Source: an uncultured SAR86 cluster bacterium (GTDB lineage Bacteria > Pseudomonadota > Gammaproteobacteria > Magnimaribacterales > Magnimaribacteraceae). From it: a stretch of 64,000 nucleotides of DNA. A program made the position numbers and the translations under genes. Of this stretch, positions 18,044 to 29,764 are shown piece by piece. The stretch covers positions 1 to 64,000 of the forward strand of contig CACBBD010000007.1 of assembly GCA_902537425.1 (NCBI GenBank). Reading direction: 5' to 3'. Each line of letters begins with the position of its first letter. Within the stretch, counting starts at the first letter, position 1. Under the pieces are notes generated by a model. The model did no database searches, was not told where the DNA came from, and saw only the letters and a list, made by a program, of their open reading frames with translations.

Positions 18044-19374
18044 GAACTTTCCTCTAAACTAATATTTAGGCCTACTTGATCTGCAATCTTCAAAAAAGTT
18101 GGAAATGAGGTATTTACATTATCAGTATTTAGGACTAGTGACTCCTGATCGAAAAGACTGCATGCAATTGCTGAAGACATTGCTATTCTGTGATCACCGA
18201 AAGATTCGATTATCCCTCCTGTGTAAGAACTGAGACCAATATTATCATCAAGACCATTTATATCCATTCCATCATGATACATATTGAAATCAACACCTAG
18301 AGATCTCAGAACATCTCCCATAGCCTCTAATCTATCAGATTCTTTATACCTTAATTCTTCTGCATTTCTTACAGTAGTTGAACCTGATGACATTGCCGCG
18401 GCGACAAAGAAGGCCGGTAATTCATCTATCAAATTAGGTACAAACTTGGTATCAAGATTTATACCTTTTAGTTTTGAGAATTTAACTTTTAGATCGGCAC
18501 GAGGTTCGAAATTTCCAGTTTTGTTAATAATGTCTATTTTAGCACCCATTTCCTGAAAGGCTTTTAATAATGCTGTACGAGTTTCATTCATACCTACATT
18601 CTTAATAGTTAGATTTGAATTAGGGATTATTAACGCTGCCAAAATAAAGAAAGCCGCTGAGGAAAAGTCTCCTGGAATATCTATTTCTGTACTTTTTAAG
18701 TTTGATGGAGAATACATTTCTATGTCTCTTCCACAGGGTGTGTCTTTAACACTCAAAGGCACTCCAAATTGCTTAAACATTATTTCTGTGTGGTCACGAG
18801 TTGTTTGTGTCTCTCTAACAACAGTCTTTCCTTCAGCATATAGACTTGCAAATAAAATACATGATTTCACTTGAGCGCTCGCAATAGGAAGGTCATAGTT
18901 TATTGAATTAAGCTTATCTGACTTACTGATTTCTAAAGGCGGTCTTCCAAAGTTTTGAGACTTGATGTTTGCACCCATCAGAGACAGAGGTTCTATGATT
19001 CTATTCATAGGTCTAGTTGATAAAGACTCATCTCCTATAAGAACTGAAGAAAACTTCTGGGCAGCTAATATTCCACTTAACAGCCTTATAGATGTTCCAG
19101 AATTGCCCAAATTAATCTGTTTTTTTGGTTTCTTCAATCCGTATAACCCTGAACCATGAACTACTATTTCATCATTATTTGTCTCAAAATTAATACCCAT
19201 GTCTTGGAAAGCAAGTTTTGTGGCCAAGCAATCATCTCCTTCTAAAAATCCATAGATTTTTGATTTTCCTTCTGCTAGAGATGCACACATTATCGACCTA
19301 TGAGATATAGACTTATCTCCAGGAATTGTTATTTCACCCGTCACGCCCTTTCCTCTCTTAACTCTAAAGTTCAT
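18040..19374 (-). CDS. aroA: 3-phosphoshikimate 1-carboxyvinyltransferase
   Basis: IPGDKSISHRSIM, LGNSGTSIRLLSG, RYKESDRLEAM, FGDHRIAMS. Confidence 0.97.
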   Translation of the reverse strand: MNFRVKRGKGVTGEITIPGDKSISHRSIMCASLAEGKSKIYGFLEGDDCLATKLAFQDMGINFETNNDEIVVHGSGLYGLKKPKKQINLGNSGTSIRLLSGILAAQKFSSVLIGDESLSTRPMNRIIEPLSLMGANIKSQNFGRPPLEISKSDKLNSINYDLPIASAQVKSCILFASLYAEGKTVVRETQTTRDHTEIMFKQFGVPLSVKDTPCGRDIEMYSPSNLKSTEIDIPGDFSSAAFFILAALIIPNSNLTIKNVGMNETRTALLKAFQEMGAKIDIINKTGNFEPRADLKVKFSKLKGINLDTKFVPNLIDELPAFFVAAAMSSGSTTVRNAEELRYKESDRLEAMGDVLRSLGVDFNMYHDGMDINGLDDNIGLSSYTGGIIESFGDHRIAMSSAIACSLFDQESLVLNTDNVNTSFPTFLKIADQVGLNISLEESS

Positions 19375-20245
19375 CGGATTTTATTGAATTATCTCTCAAT
19401 ATCTTTACCCTATTGAAGTAATCAATAAGCGCTTTCTCATCTTTTTTCTTAATTAGACCCTTTAAATTAGTAAGGCTTTCTTCAAATGCTTCTATTGATT
19501 CCAAAATATTTTGATGATTAGAAATCATAATATCTTTCCACATAAGTGGATCACTTGATGCAATACGAGTGTAATCCTCCAGACTTCCACCAGAGAAATC
19601 AAAAGTTTTATCACCTAAATTTTTAAATAAGCTCTCGGTAAGAGAGTAAGATATTACATGTGGTAGATGACTTGTTTTAGAGAACAAGAAGTCGTGATCT
19701 TTGTAGGAGAGAATCTTTGAAGATGATCCTAGCAATCTCCAAAAATTAATGACTTTATCGATATCGTTCTGATTATTTTTTTCGTGAGGTGAAATTACCA
19801 CCACTTTCTTTTCAAATAGAGCCTTCTTAGAATTGTATAAACTGCTTTTTTCAGAACCTGCGATTGGATGGGATAAAACAAAGCTGCCCAAAATGTCACT
19901 AAACTCATCTGACAGGGTATTAAAAATTTCAGTTTTTGTACTCATAGTGTCAGTAAATATTATATTTTGTGAAGGTAAGTATTTTTTGACGGAGTTCAAA
20001 GCCTGTTTAAAGGACAAAACTGGAACACAAAATATTACTAATAGGTTTTTAGAGTTCTTAAGATCAATTTCCTTGTGATTGGCCACGAGACCTTTTTTAT
20101 TTGCTTCGCTGAGTATTTCTAAATTTTTTTCATAACCATATACATTTGCTGAATAATCAATCTCTTTGATTTTCTTTGCAATCGATCCGCCGATAAGTCC
20201 TAAACCAATAATTAAGATATTATCAAATTCTTTTTTATTGCCCAT
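19364..20245 (-). CDS. tyrA: Prephenate dehydrogenase
   Basis: ILIIGLGLIGGSIAKKIKE; SHPIAGSEKSS; between hisC and aroA. Confidence 0.92.
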   Translation of the reverse strand: MGNKKEFDNILIIGLGLIGGSIAKKIKEIDYSANVYGYEKNLEILSEANKKGLVANHKEIDLKNSKNLLVIFCVPVLSFKQALNSVKKYLPSQNIIFTDTMSTKTEIFNTLSDEFSDILGSFVLSHPIAGSEKSSLYNSKKALFEKKVVVISPHEKNNQNDIDKVINFWRLLGSSSKILSYKDHDFLFSKTSHLPHVISYSLTESLFKNLGDKTFDFSGGSLEDYTRIASSDPLMWKDIMISNHQNILESIEAFEESLTNLKGLIKKKDEKALIDYFNRVKILRDNSIKSDEL

Positions 20246-20251
20246 CTAACT

Positions 20252-21340
20252 CTAAGTTAGTTTTAATTTCTCTAGAAAAAGAAGATTTTCTTCCGGCAAG
20301 CCAATGGAGACTCTTAAGAAATTAGGCATCTTATATACGCCCAAGGATCTAACTATTACTCCCTCATGAAGTAATTTATTAAAGGCGTCATTTGAATCTT
20401 TCTTGCAGTCAAAGGATATAAAATTTGCTCTACTAGGAAGATATTCATATCCTTGCGAATTAAGGCCCTCATAAAGCACTCTCTTTTGCTCAGAGTTAAG
20501 TTGAAGGCATTCATTCATATATTCGTCATCTTCTAAAGCTTTCTCTGCAGCATATAGAGCAAGGGAATTAGCGTTAAATGGTTGTCTAACTCTATTAAGG
20601 TAATTAGCTATATCTTCTGATGAAACAGAGAAGCCAACTCTAAATCCAGCAAGCCCATACGCTTTAGAAAAACTTCTACTCATTACAAGATTAGGAAATT
20701 TTTTTAAGATATCAAAATTGGCATCTCTAGTTTCGAACGAAGAGTAGTCAAAATAAGCTTGGTCTAATAATACTATTATATCTTCGGGCACTTTTTCTAA
20801 AAAATCCAGTAACTCATCAAACTCAACAAAAGAACCAGTAGGATTATTGGGATTAGCTATAAAGATTAATTTTGTATTTTTTTCTATTGCCCTGAGCATC
20901 GCTTCCAAATCATGAGAAAAGTCCTTAGCAGGAACTTCTATGCCTTTTGCTCCAACAGCTTTTACGACTAATGGATAAACAGCGAATGCATGTTCAGAAT
21001 AAATAGCACTATCATCAGGCCCTAAAAAACTGCGGGCAATGAACTCGATTATGTCATTAGATCCATTACCGATTGTCACTTGATTTGGTGAAGTATTAAA
21101 TTTTTTAGCAATACTATCTTTCAGCCTAGTTGCATTCCCATCTGGATATCTATGGGTTTCTTTCAATATTGCATCTATTGACTGCAAAACCTTTGGACTG
21201 GGGCCAATGGGATTCTCATTACTGGCTAGTTTAATTGCATTCTTAATGCCAATTTCCCTTTCTAGATCTTCAATTGGCTTGCCAGGTTCATAAGGACTGA
21301 GACTATCTACCCCTTTGTTAACTAATTTTTTTAAATCCAT
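20252..21340 (-). CDS. hisC: Histidinol-phosphate aminotransferase
   Basis: KLASNENPIGPSPKV, RYPDGNATRLK, NPNNPTGSF, SRSFSKAYGLAGFRVG. Confidence 0.95.
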   Translation of the reverse strand: MDLKKLVNKGVDSLSPYEPGKPIEDLEREIGIKNAIKLASNENPIGPSPKVLQSIDAILKETHRYPDGNATRLKDSIAKKFNTSPNQVTIGNGSNDIIEFIARSFLGPDDSAIYSEHAFAVYPLVVKAVGAKGIEVPAKDFSHDLEAMLRAIEKNTKLIFIANPNNPTGSFVEFDELLDFLEKVPEDIIVLLDQAYFDYSSFETRDANFDILKKFPNLVMSRSFSKAYGLAGFRVGFSVSSEDIANYLNRVRQPFNANSLALYAAEKALEDDEYMNECLQLNSEQKRVLYEGLNSQGYEYLPSRANFISFDCKKDSNDAFNKLLHEGVIVRSLGVYKMPNFLRVSIGLPEENLLFLEKLKLT

Positions 21341-21343
21341 AAA

Positions 21344-22420
21344 TTAACCTAATGATTTTGGGTAAGAACCAAGAATCTTTACTTCGATTTCCTTGTTGGC
21401 TAGGCTTGATAATAATTCTTTTAAGAGATCCTCGTCTTTATGTCCATCAAAATCTATAAAGAATGAATACTGCCACTTGTTTACTTTTGAAGGTCTATAA
21501 GTCAAGTGAGACAAGTTAACATTAAATTTATTAAAAGGTTCCAGTAAAGAATAAAGAGCACCCTCTTCATTCTTAGTGGTAGCCATAATAGATGTTTTAT
21601 CAGAATCAGTTTGTTCCGATTCTATATTACCTATAGTTAAAAAACGTGTTGTATTGCTCGAATAGTCTTCAATATTTTTACTAAGGATATCTAAACCATA
21701 TTTCTTTGCAGCGAGCTCTCCTGCAATTGCAATGACTGTATTATCTTCTGTGACATTTGATGCTGCTTGCGCATTACTACTTACACTGACTAATTTCACT
21801 CCCGGACAATAAGACTCTAACCATTCTCTACATTGTCCAAGGGTTTGTTCATGAGCGTGAATCTCAAATCCATTTTTAGGCAATGGTTTGTTATGTCCCA
21901 GTATATTGTGATGGATTTCCATTTCTATCTCGCCACAAATTTTAAGATTGAACTCGCTTAGACAATCCAAAGTGGAGTTAACAGATCCTTCAGTAGAGTT
22001 TTCTATTGGTACAATACCAAAATCAGATTCTCCACGATCAACAGATTCAAAAATCGAGCGTATGGTCTCTTCAGGAATCTTGTCCACTGATTTACCAAAT
22101 TGGCCGTGAAGCGCTGATTCTGAAAATGTGCCTTCTGGACCTAAATAAGAGATAGTGAAAGTTGATTCAGTTGATCTGCAACTCGAAATTATCTCATTAA
22201 AAACGTTTTTGATTTGCTCTGACTCTAAAGGTCCTTCATTTAAATCCATTACCCTCTTTAAAATTGAAGATTCTCTAGCGGGTTTATATTTAATTGAATC
22301 TTCTTTAGCCTGCCCAGCTTGAATAGCCAGTTCTGCACGATCATTTAGTAATGATAGTATTTTGTTATCAAGAGAATCAATTTTGTCTCTGATTTTAGAT
22401 AGATTGCTATTTTTAGACAT
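21344..22420 (-). CDS. pheA: Bifunctional chorismate mutase / prephenate dehydratase
   Basis: N-term chorismate mutase helix; SYLGPEGTFSESALHGQF; VPIENSTEGSVNSTLD; C-term ACT domain. Confidence 0.95.
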   Translation of the reverse strand: MSKNSNLSKIRDKIDSLDNKILSLLNDRAELAIQAGQAKEDSIKYKPARESSILKRVMDLNEGPLESEQIKNVFNEIISSCRSTESTFTISYLGPEGTFSESALHGQFGKSVDKIPEETIRSIFESVDRGESDFGIVPIENSTEGSVNSTLDCLSEFNLKICGEIEMEIHHNILGHNKPLPKNGFEIHAHEQTLGQCREWLESYCPGVKLVSVSSNAQAASNVTEDNTVIAIAGELAAKKYGLDILSKNIEDYSSNTTRFLTIGNIESEQTDSDKTSIMATTKNEEGALYSLLEPFNKFNVNLSHLTYRPSKVNKWQYSFFIDFDGHKDEDLLKELLSSLANKEIEVKILGSYPKSLG

Positions 22421-22426
22421 CCCAAA

Positions 22427-23509
22427 CTAACTATATTCTTTTTTAAAGACATCCATAAATTCAATTAAGGCATCTACTGCTTCTTCAGGAAGACCGTTGT
22501 ATATACTAGCTCTCATACCTCCAACAGATCTGTGACCCTTCAGAGCCAACAAACCAGCTTCTTTAGATGCCTCAAGGAACTTATCATTTAAATCTTCATT
22601 CCCTAGTAAAAAGGGAACATTCATAATTGATCTATTTTCTATATTTATATTATTTGAATAGAAATCTGAAGAATCAATATAGTCATATAACTTGTTGGCT
22701 TTTCTATTATTTATTATAGAAATAGCTTCTACACCTCCTATGGATTTAAGCCATTTAAATACTTTACCAGCAACATACCAAGCAAAAGTTGGAGGAGTAT
22801 TAGACATAGACTCGCCCTCATTAATTAGAGTGTAATTTAGAAGATTGGGAGTAATAGATTGCGCCTTTCCCAATAAATCTTTCTTCACAATCACAAAACC
22901 GAGACCAGAAGGACCAATATTTTTTTGAGCTCCTCCATAAATTAAAGAGAATTTACTCACATCAATTGGTTCAGAAAGAATACCTGAAGAATAATCAGCA
23001 ACAACAGGTATCTCACAGTTATGTAATGTTCTTAAACACAAACCACCAATGGTTTCATTGGGGGTGTAATGCACATAAGATGAATTATCAGAAAATTTCC
23101 AAGAATCTTGAGCAGGAAAATATTTAAAATCCTCATCTTCAGAGGTGGCAGCGATATTAACGTTTGTATATCTTTCGGCCTCTTTGATGGAACGTTTGGC
23201 CCAGTGTCCACTATTTACATAATCAACATTTCCCTCCGGAGATGCTAAATTTAAAGGCACCATTGCATTTTGCATAGTGGCTCCACCATGAGTGAATAAA
23301 ACAGCAAACTCGTCAGAAATAGATAGTAAATCTCGAAAGTCACATTCGGCTTGTTTAGCGATTTCTATGAACTCTGGACTTCTGTGACTTATTTCCATTA
23401 CCGACAATCCCAGACCATTCCAATCTAATAACTCTTCTTGAACCTCTGTTAAAACAGATTCCGGCATTGTTGCTGGACCAGCACCAAAATTAAATTTTCT
23501 TGGCATCAT
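22427..23509 (-). CDS. serC: Phosphoserine aminotransferase
   Basis: [44 protein letters not shown]. Confidence 0.97.
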   Translation of the reverse strand: MMPRKFNFGAGPATMPESVLTEVQEELLDWNGLGLSVMEISHRSPEFIEIAKQAECDFRDLLSISDEFAVLFTHGGATMQNAMVPLNLASPEGNVDYVNSGHWAKRSIKEAERYTNVNIAATSEDEDFKYFPAQDSWKFSDNSSYVHYTPNETIGGLCLRTLHNCEIPVVADYSSGILSEPIDVSKFSLIYGGAQKNIGPSGLGFVIVKKDLLGKAQSITPNLLNYTLINEGESMSNTPPTFAWYVAGKVFKWLKSIGGVEAISIINNRKANKLYDYIDSSDFYSNNINIENRSIMNVPFLLGNEDLNDKFLEASKEAGLLALKGHRSVGGMRASIYNGLPEEAVDALIEFMDVFKKEYS

Positions 23510-26049
23510 TCATCTCCTATGAACTCTTCACTTATAGGAGCAATGCTAATTAACTTTTCTGAATCTTTTAATCTAATCACAGTAACGCCTTGAGTATTTC
23601 TTCCAATAATATTCACCTCCGACACTCTAGTTCTGACCAACATACCTTTATCAGATATGAGCATTAATTCATCATCTTCAGTGACTTGCGCAGCTCCAAT
23701 TAACTGACCATTTCTTTCAGAAATTTGCATTGCAATAACTCCCTTGGCTCCTCGTCTAGTTTTTCTAAAATCAATAGATTTTGAGCGTTTTCCATATCCG
23801 TTCTCGCTTACTGTAAAGATGCTAGCCTCTTCCTCTGGAATTATTAAGGAAATTACATGCTGTTCTTTATCAAGCTTGATCCCTCTAACTCCTTTAGCAG
23901 TTCTTCCCATAGATCTTACTTCTGTTTCAGAAAAATGGGCTGCTTTACCGGCATTAGTAACCAACATAACAAATTTGCTACCATCTGTAACAGTGGTCCC
24001 AACCAGCTCATCATCACCTTCTAATGTAATTGCTCTTTTACCTCCTTTTCTTTGATTTTGAAATTCTGTTAATACAGTCTTTTTGACTGTCCCAGCACGA
24101 GTGGCCATTAGAATGAAATGTTGATCATCATATTCCTCCACGGGCACCATGCTTGTTATTCTCTCACCCTCACTGAGTTGTATCAGATTGACCAGAGGTC
24201 GACCTTTCGCTGCTCGTCCAGCAGAAGGAATCTCATATACTTTCAACCAGTAAACTTGTCCTAAGTTAGAAAAGCATAGAAGTGTTGTATGTGTATTTGC
24301 TACTAATAGCTGTTCAACAAAATCTTCATCTTTAACTGATGCGGCAGTCTTTCCGGTTCCTCCTCTTCTCTGTGCTCTATATTCTTCTAGTGGCTGAGTC
24401 TTGGCATAACCTTCATGAGAAATAGTTACCACTCTATCTTCGGGAGTAATCAAATCTGCTTCAGTTAGATCTGCAACTGAATCTTGTATTTCAGTTCGTC
24501 TATCATCCTTGTATTTCTCTTGAACTTCCAAAAGTTCTTCTTTAACAACCTCGATTAATCTTTCGGAGTCTCCAAGTATTTCAAGCAAATATGTTATGTG
24601 ATCTATTATTTCTTCGTATTCTTTAATTAACTTATCTTGCTCGAGGCCAGTAAGCCTCTGCAATCTCATGTCCAATATAGCTTGAGCTTGATGTTCAGAT
24701 AATTGATAAGTCTTTCCGATTAGACCAACAGAACTATCACTCACATCGATTTTACAAGCATCTGGTCCAGCCTTTTCAAGCATTGCAGTTATTTTTCCTG
24801 GTTTCCATTTTTTTGAGAGTAATTTCTTCTTTGCTTCGGATCCCTCCTTTGATTTCTTAATAAGATCTATCATCTCATCAATATTAGCCAATGCTATGGT
24901 GAGACCTTCTAAGATATGTCCTCTCTCTTTTGCTTTTCTTAAATCGAAAAATGTTCTTCGAGAAACAACCTCTTTTCTATGGTTGAAGAAAACTGAAAGT
25001 ATTGATTTAAGGTTTAGTAACTTTGGCTCTCCATCAATCAAAGCAACATTATTAATGCCAAAAACAGTTTGCATTTGAGTTTGAGAATATAGATTATTGA
25101 GCACAACATCTGGAATTTGACCTGATTTCAGTTCAATGACCACCCTAATTCCATCCTTATCAGATTCATCTCTTATATCTCTTATGCCTTCCAACTTTTT
25201 ATCCCTCGAAAGCTCAGCTATTTTTTCAATCAATCTAGCTTTTACTACTTGATAGGGCATCTCGGTAATAATAATTTTTGCCTTGTCCTTTTCTTCATCT
25301 TCAAATTCAGTTTTAGCTCTTATTTTTACTCGCCCTCTACCTGTTTCGTAAGCACTTAGGATTCCAGCCTTACCATTAATGATAGCTCCTGTAGGGAAAT
25401 CTGGTCCAGGTAAGAATTCCATTAGCTCTTGAACTGAAATTTCTGGGTTGTCTATATAAGCTAAACAGGCAGACAGAGACTCATTCAAATTATGAGGTGC
25501 CATATTTGTTGCCATCCCGACAGCGATCCCTGCAGAACCATTCACTAGCATATTTGGAATCTTTGTGGGTAAAACTTCTGGCATCATTTCAGTGCCATCA
25601 TAATTCTCTACATAGTTTACTGTTTCCTTTTCAAGATCTGCCAATAACTCCTGAGATATTCTGGCCATTCTTACTTCTGTATATCTTTGAGCGGCTGGTC
25701 CGTCTCCATCCATAGATCCGAAATTTCCTTGTCCATCTACTAAGGGATATCTCAGAGACCACCATTGGGCCATTCTTACAATAGTTTCGTAAGCTGCACT
25801 GTCTCCGTGAGGATGATATTTACCAATGACATCTCCAACTATTCTAGCTGACTTCTTGTGCGGTCTACCGAAATCATTATTCAAGACATGCATTGCATAG
25901 AGGACTCTGCGATGGACAGGTTTTAATCCATCTCTTGCATCAGGCAAGGCTCTGCCTACAATTACGCTCATGGCGTAATCAAGATAAGATTGTTTGAGCT
26001 CTTGTCCTATGTCTACAGGAACGATTTCCTTAGCAGCAATTTCACCCAT
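23506..26049 (-). CDS. gyrA: DNA gyrase subunit A
   Basis: [74 protein letters not shown] GyrA box. Confidence 0.98.
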   Translation of the reverse strand: MGEIAAKEIVPVDIGQELKQSYLDYAMSVIVGRALPDARDGLKPVHRRVLYAMHVLNNDFGRPHKKSARIVGDVIGKYHPHGDSAAYETIVRMAQWWSLRYPLVDGQGNFGSMDGDGPAAQRYTEVRMARISQELLADLEKETVNYVENYDGTEMMPEVLPTKIPNMLVNGSAGIAVGMATNMAPHNLNESLSACLAYIDNPEISVQELMEFLPGPDFPTGAIINGKAGILSAYETGRGRVKIRAKTEFEDEEKDKAKIIITEMPYQVVKARLIEKIAELSRDKKLEGIRDIRDESDKDGIRVVIELKSGQIPDVVLNNLYSQTQMQTVFGINNVALIDGEPKLLNLKSILSVFFNHRKEVVSRRTFFDLRKAKERGHILEGLTIALANIDEMIDLIKKSKEGSEAKKKLLSKKWKPGKITAMLEKAGPDACKIDVSDSSVGLIGKTYQLSEHQAQAILDMRLQRLTGLEQDKLIKEYEEIIDHITYLLEILGDSERLIEVVKEELLEVQEKYKDDRRTEIQDSVADLTEADLITPEDRVVTISHEGYAKTQPLEEYRAQRRGGTGKTAASVKDEDFVEQLLVANTHTTLLCFSNLGQVYWLKVYEIPSAGRAAKGRPLVNLIQLSEGERITSMVPVEEYDDQHFILMATRAGTVKKTVLTEFQNQRKGGKRAITLEGDDELVGTTVTDGSKFVMLVTNAGKAAHFSETEVRSMGRTAKGVRGIKLDKEQHVISLIIPEEEASIFTVSENGYGKRSKSIDFRKTRRGAKGVIAMQISERNGQLIGAAQVTEDDELMLISDKGMLVRTRVSEVNIIGRNTQGVTVIRLKDSEKLISIAPISEEFIGDE

Positions 26050-26205
26050 AATTTAGATCCAAAAATTTAAAAATTTGTTGAAATGACAGGAAGATCCTTC
26101 AAAAGAATGAGAAATGTTTTGGCATGATTTTCGCAGTATCAACTTGGACTAATTTTAGCATAATTGACCACAAAAATCGCTTAAAAATAATCGTAAAAAT
26201 AGTGA

Positions 26206-27591
26206 TTAGGACTTAAATTCAGAGACTAAAGTGGATACAGTTTCTTTTGCATCTCCAAACAACATTCTTGTATTAGATTTAAAGAATAAAGGATTCTGAA
26301 TACCTGCAAATCCTGATGCCATTGATCTTTTAGATACAAAGACCGTTTTAGCATTATCCACCTCAATAATAGGCATGCCGTAGATAGGGCTGCCCTCATT
26401 ATCTTTGGCATCTGGGTTTACTACGTCGTTCGCCCCAATAACAATACAAACATCAACAGTTTCCATTACCGGGTTAACATCATCAGGTTCAACTAGAACA
26501 TCATAAGAAACATTTGCCTCAGCAAGTAATACGTTCATATGTCCAGGCATTCTTCCTGCTACTGGGTGAATTGCATACTTAACTTCTGCCCCGTTATCCT
26601 CTAATAACTCTCCCAATTCCCTCACCGCGTGTTGTGCTTGAGCAACTGCCATTCCGTAACCAGGAACTATTAAGACCGATGAAGCAGCTTCAAGTATTAA
26701 ATAAGCATCATCAGCAGAAATAGGTTTGACTTCACCTTGTTCTTGGCTTGAATCAGAAGTAGCGTCAGGAGCAGCTCCAAAACCGCTAAATAGAACATTT
26801 GCTAATGATCTATTCATTGCCTTACACATTATATTTGTAAGTATCAGTCCGCTTGCACCAACCAGAGCACCTGCCACAATCAATACATTATTAAGAATGA
26901 CAAAACCTGCAGCACAAGCTGCTAAACCTGAAAAGCTATTGAGCAAGGCAATTACAACCGGCATGTCAGCCCCGCCAATAGGTATTACAAACAATATACC
27001 AAGTATGAAAGCAAGTACTATTAGTAAGATAAGTGTTTCTTCGGAGGAAATGAAACCTTTAATGAAAAGCATGTTTATTCCAACAAGCAAAATGGCTATT
27101 AATAAAATTCCATTTACAAATTGTTGTCCTTTATAAAGATATGGCTTCCCTGAGATTACTTCTGATAACTTTCCATAAGCAATAATACTGCCACTAAAAG
27201 TTAGACCACCTATTAAAACTGTTAAAAATATGGCTCCTAAAAAGGCAGAATTGTCAAAAGTCCCAGATACATATTCAGCTGAACCAACTAAAAGACTAGC
27301 AATACCGCCAAATCCATTAAAAATTGCAACCATTTCAGGCATTGAGGTCATTTTTACTTTGGTAGCTGCGAAATACCCCACTATGCTTCCAGCAATTAGT
27401 GCCCCAGCTATGTATCTATAATCGATTATATTCTGATCAAGTAAGGTTATGAGCACTGCCAAAAGCATTCCAGAAGAAGATAGTAAATTTCCTCTTCTTG
27501 CAGTATCAGGTGATCCCAACATCTTGAGTCCAACAATAAACAAAATTGAAGAAGCTATGTAAAATAAATTAACTAGTATTGCAGTATCCAT
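26206..27591 (-). CDS. pntB: NAD(P) transhydrogenase subunit beta
   Basis: Multi-TM N-term; C-term IVPGYGMAVAQAQHAVRELGELL...HPVAGRMPGHMNVLLAEANVSYD, IGANDVVNPDAK. Confidence 0.96.
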   Translation of the reverse strand: MDTAILVNLFYIASSILFIVGLKMLGSPDTARRGNLLSSSGMLLAVLITLLDQNIIDYRYIAGALIAGSIVGYFAATKVKMTSMPEMVAIFNGFGGIASLLVGSAEYVSGTFDNSAFLGAIFLTVLIGGLTFSGSIIAYGKLSEVISGKPYLYKGQQFVNGILLIAILLVGINMLFIKGFISSEETLILLIVLAFILGILFVIPIGGADMPVVIALLNSFSGLAACAAGFVILNNVLIVAGALVGASGLILTNIMCKAMNRSLANVLFSGFGAAPDATSDSSQEQGEVKPISADDAYLILEAASSVLIVPGYGMAVAQAQHAVRELGELLEDNGAEVKYAIHPVAGRMPGHMNVLLAEANVSYDVLVEPDDVNPVMETVDVCIVIGANDVVNPDAKDNEGSPIYGMPIIEVDNAKTVFVSKRSMASGFAGIQNPLFFKSNTRMLFGDAKETVSTLVSEFKS

Positions 27592-27593
27592 TA

Positions 27594-27872
27594 TTATTTC
27601 TTTTTAAACATTCCAAGCATTCTGTTTGTTACTAGATATCCACCTACAACATTGATTGATGCAAAAAAAACTGCAGCAGTTCCAAGGATAATAGTAACAA
27701 TCTCCGAAGATCCTGAAGACAAGATTGCTCCGACTAAAGTTATGCCAGAAATAGCATTGGCACCTGACATCAAAGGTGTATGCAAAGTAGAAGGTACTTT
27801 TGTAATCAGTTCAACACCTAAAAAGATTGATAGAACTAATACAAATATCAAAAGTATGATTTGTGTTTCCAT
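27594..27872 (-). CDS. pntAB: NAD(P) transhydrogenase subunit alpha part 2 (membrane segment)
   Basis: 92 aa, three TMs, VPSTLHTPLMSGANAISGI. Confidence 0.94.
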   Translation of the reverse strand: METQIILLIFVLVLSIFLGVELITKVPSTLHTPLMSGANAISGITLVGAILSSGSSEIVTIILGTAAVFFASINVVGGYLVTNRMLGMFKKK

Positions 27873-27881
27873 ATTTAACTA

Positions 27882-29000
27882 TTATTTTACTGATTCGTTA
27901 ACAATACTACCTTGATGGGTAATTACACATCCTTTGAGTATTTCGTCTTCTAAGTCAAAATTTATATTGTTATTTTCTTTATCCCAAAATTCATCAATCA
28001 TATTGAACAAATTAGAACCAAAGACTTGAGAGGCATCCTTCGCAACTTCTCCAGGTAAGTTCGACATTCCAATAATTGTCACTCCATTATGGAAAACGTA
28101 TTCATCATTCTTGGAGCCTTCAACATTACCTCCTGTAGATACAGCCATATCCACAATTACACTGCCAGGTTGCATAGCTTCAACCATGTCTTGAGTTATT
28201 ATCCTAGGGGCTTGTCGACCGAATACTTGCGCTGTAGTTATGATTACATCTGATTGAGAACAGATTTTTTTCATACCATCTTGCTGCATCTTAATTTGTT
28301 CAGGGGTTAATTCTTTAGCATAGCCTTGATCTGTCTCCTCTGTATCACCAATATCAATTTTTACAAATTTTCCTCCCAAAGATTTAACCTGCTCTTCTAC
28401 AACTGGCCTTGTATCAAATGCCTCTACTCTCGCCCCAAGCCTCTTAGCAGTAGCTATAGCTTGTAGTCCAGCAACTCCCACACCGACTACAAATACTCTG
28501 GCAGGAGAGATTGTTCCCGCTGCTGTCATCATCATTGGAAAAGATTTAGAAAGTGTTCTTGAGGCTTCTATAACAGCCGCATATCCTGCCAAATTTGCTT
28601 GGGAACTCAGTGCATCCATCTTTTGTGCTCTTGTTATTCTTGGAACAAGTTCCATGCTTATGGAGCTAACATCAGCTGCAGCCAAATCAGATACAATTTG
28701 TCTTTCGTTAAATGGGTCTAAAAAGCTAATGTATATGGAATTCTTTTTTAGAGATTGAATCTCGTCCTGATTGGGTTTATTTATTTTACAAACTACATCA
28801 GCTGATTCAAGCCCTTTGGTTTTTTCATTACAAATTGTAGCACCTGCTTCAACATATAATTCATCGGAAACAAAAATTTTTTCTCCTAGCCCAGATTCAA
28901 TCAGAACTTCGATGCCCAAATCAGTAAACTTCTTGGCCACTTCAGGTAAAATAGTGGCACGTGTCTCGTGATCCTCTTCTTTAGGAAAAAATATTTGCAT
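27882..29000 (-). CDS. pntAA: NAD(P) transhydrogenase subunit alpha part 1
   Basis: Alanine DH/PNT domain; VFVVGVGVAGLQAIATAKRLGARVEAFDTRP. Confidence 0.95.
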   Translation of the reverse strand: MQIFFPKEEDHETRATILPEVAKKFTDLGIEVLIESGLGEKIFVSDELYVEAGATICNEKTKGLESADVVCKINKPNQDEIQSLKKNSIYISFLDPFNERQIVSDLAAADVSSISMELVPRITRAQKMDALSSQANLAGYAAVIEASRTLSKSFPMMMTAAGTISPARVFVVGVGVAGLQAIATAKRLGARVEAFDTRPVVEEQVKSLGGKFVKIDIGDTEETDQGYAKELTPEQIKMQQDGMKKICSQSDVIITTAQVFGRQAPRIITQDMVEAMQPGSVIVDMAVSTGGNVEGSKNDEYVFHNGVTIIGMSNLPGEVAKDASQVFGSNLFNMIDEFWDKENNNINFDLEDEILKGCVITHQGSIVNESVK

Positions 29001-29053
29001 AATTATTTTTGAATTGGAATTTTCGAAGAACAGTTTAATGAAAAAAGTTAACT

Positions 29054-29764
29054 ATGAACATAAAAAATTTAGATCATGATGAAGTAAATAAATTTGATGA
29101 ACTTGCAGCTAAATGGTGGGACAAGAATGGTGAATTTAAGCCACTACATCAAATTAATCCCTTAAGAGTAGGTTTTATTAAAGAAAGATCCTTACTGGAA
29201 GGTAAGAAGGTTCTAGATGTCGGTTGTGGCGGTGGTATTCTTGCTGAAGCTCTCAACGAATTGGGCGCCAACGTTACTGGAATAGACGCTTCAGAAAATA
29301 CTATTGGTGTTGCAAAAACTCACTCTAAATCTATAGGAAGCGATGTTAAATACATACAAAGTACAATTGAGGATTTTATATCTTCATATCCAGAAGAAAG
29401 ATTTGATGTAATAACTTGTTTAGAGATGCTTGAACATGTCCCTTCGCCTTATGAAATTATAAAGAGCTGCTCCAATCTCTTGAAGAAAGATGGAAACATT
29501 TTTTTTTCAACAATAAATAGAAACCCTAGATCCTACCTTTTTGCTGTTATAGGAGCGGAATATATATTAAACCTTCTTCCTAAAGGGACACATGATTACG
29601 AAAAATTTATAAAACCTTCCGAGTTAGCAAAATGGATTAGAGATGCAGGCCTAAGTTCTAAAGAGACAATAGGATTAAGTTATAACCCTATAACTGATAA
29701 CTATTGGCTTGGTAAAGATATCCAAGTTAACTATATGGTCCATGCAAAAAAGGAAAGCATTTGA
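29054..29764 (+). CDS. ubiG: Bifunctional 2-polyprenyl-6-hydroxyphenol methylase / 3-demethylubiquinol 3-O-methyltransferase
   Basis: FDELAAKWWDKNGEFKPLHQINPLR; VLDVGCGGGILAEAL. Confidence 0.96.
   Translation: MNIKNLDHDEVNKFDELAAKWWDKNGEFKPLHQINPLRVGFIKERSLLEGKKVLDVGCGGGILAEALNELGANVTGIDASENTIGVAKTHSKSIGSDVKYIQSTIEDFISSYPEERFDVITCLEMLEHVPSPYEIIKSCSNLLKKDGNIFFSTINRNPRSYLFAVIGAEYILNLLPKGTHDYEKFIKPSELAKWIRDAGLSSKETIGLSYNPITDNYWLGKDIQVNYMVHAKKESI

Noticed and set aside
23744-24055. 103-aa ORF antisense to gyrA
   Set aside because: Nested opposite to gyrA; no supporting evidence.
23506-26049. Glu at the gyrA position equivalent to E. coli Asp87 as a quinolone-resistance mutation
   Set aside because: Ser83 is intact and Glu87 occurs naturally in many species; no basis for a resistance claim.
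26726-27136. 136-aa ORF on the + strand antisense to pntB
   Set aside because: Lies entirely inside a strongly conserved gene on the other strand; Ser/Pro/Thr-rich composition typical of antisense translation; no independent start context.
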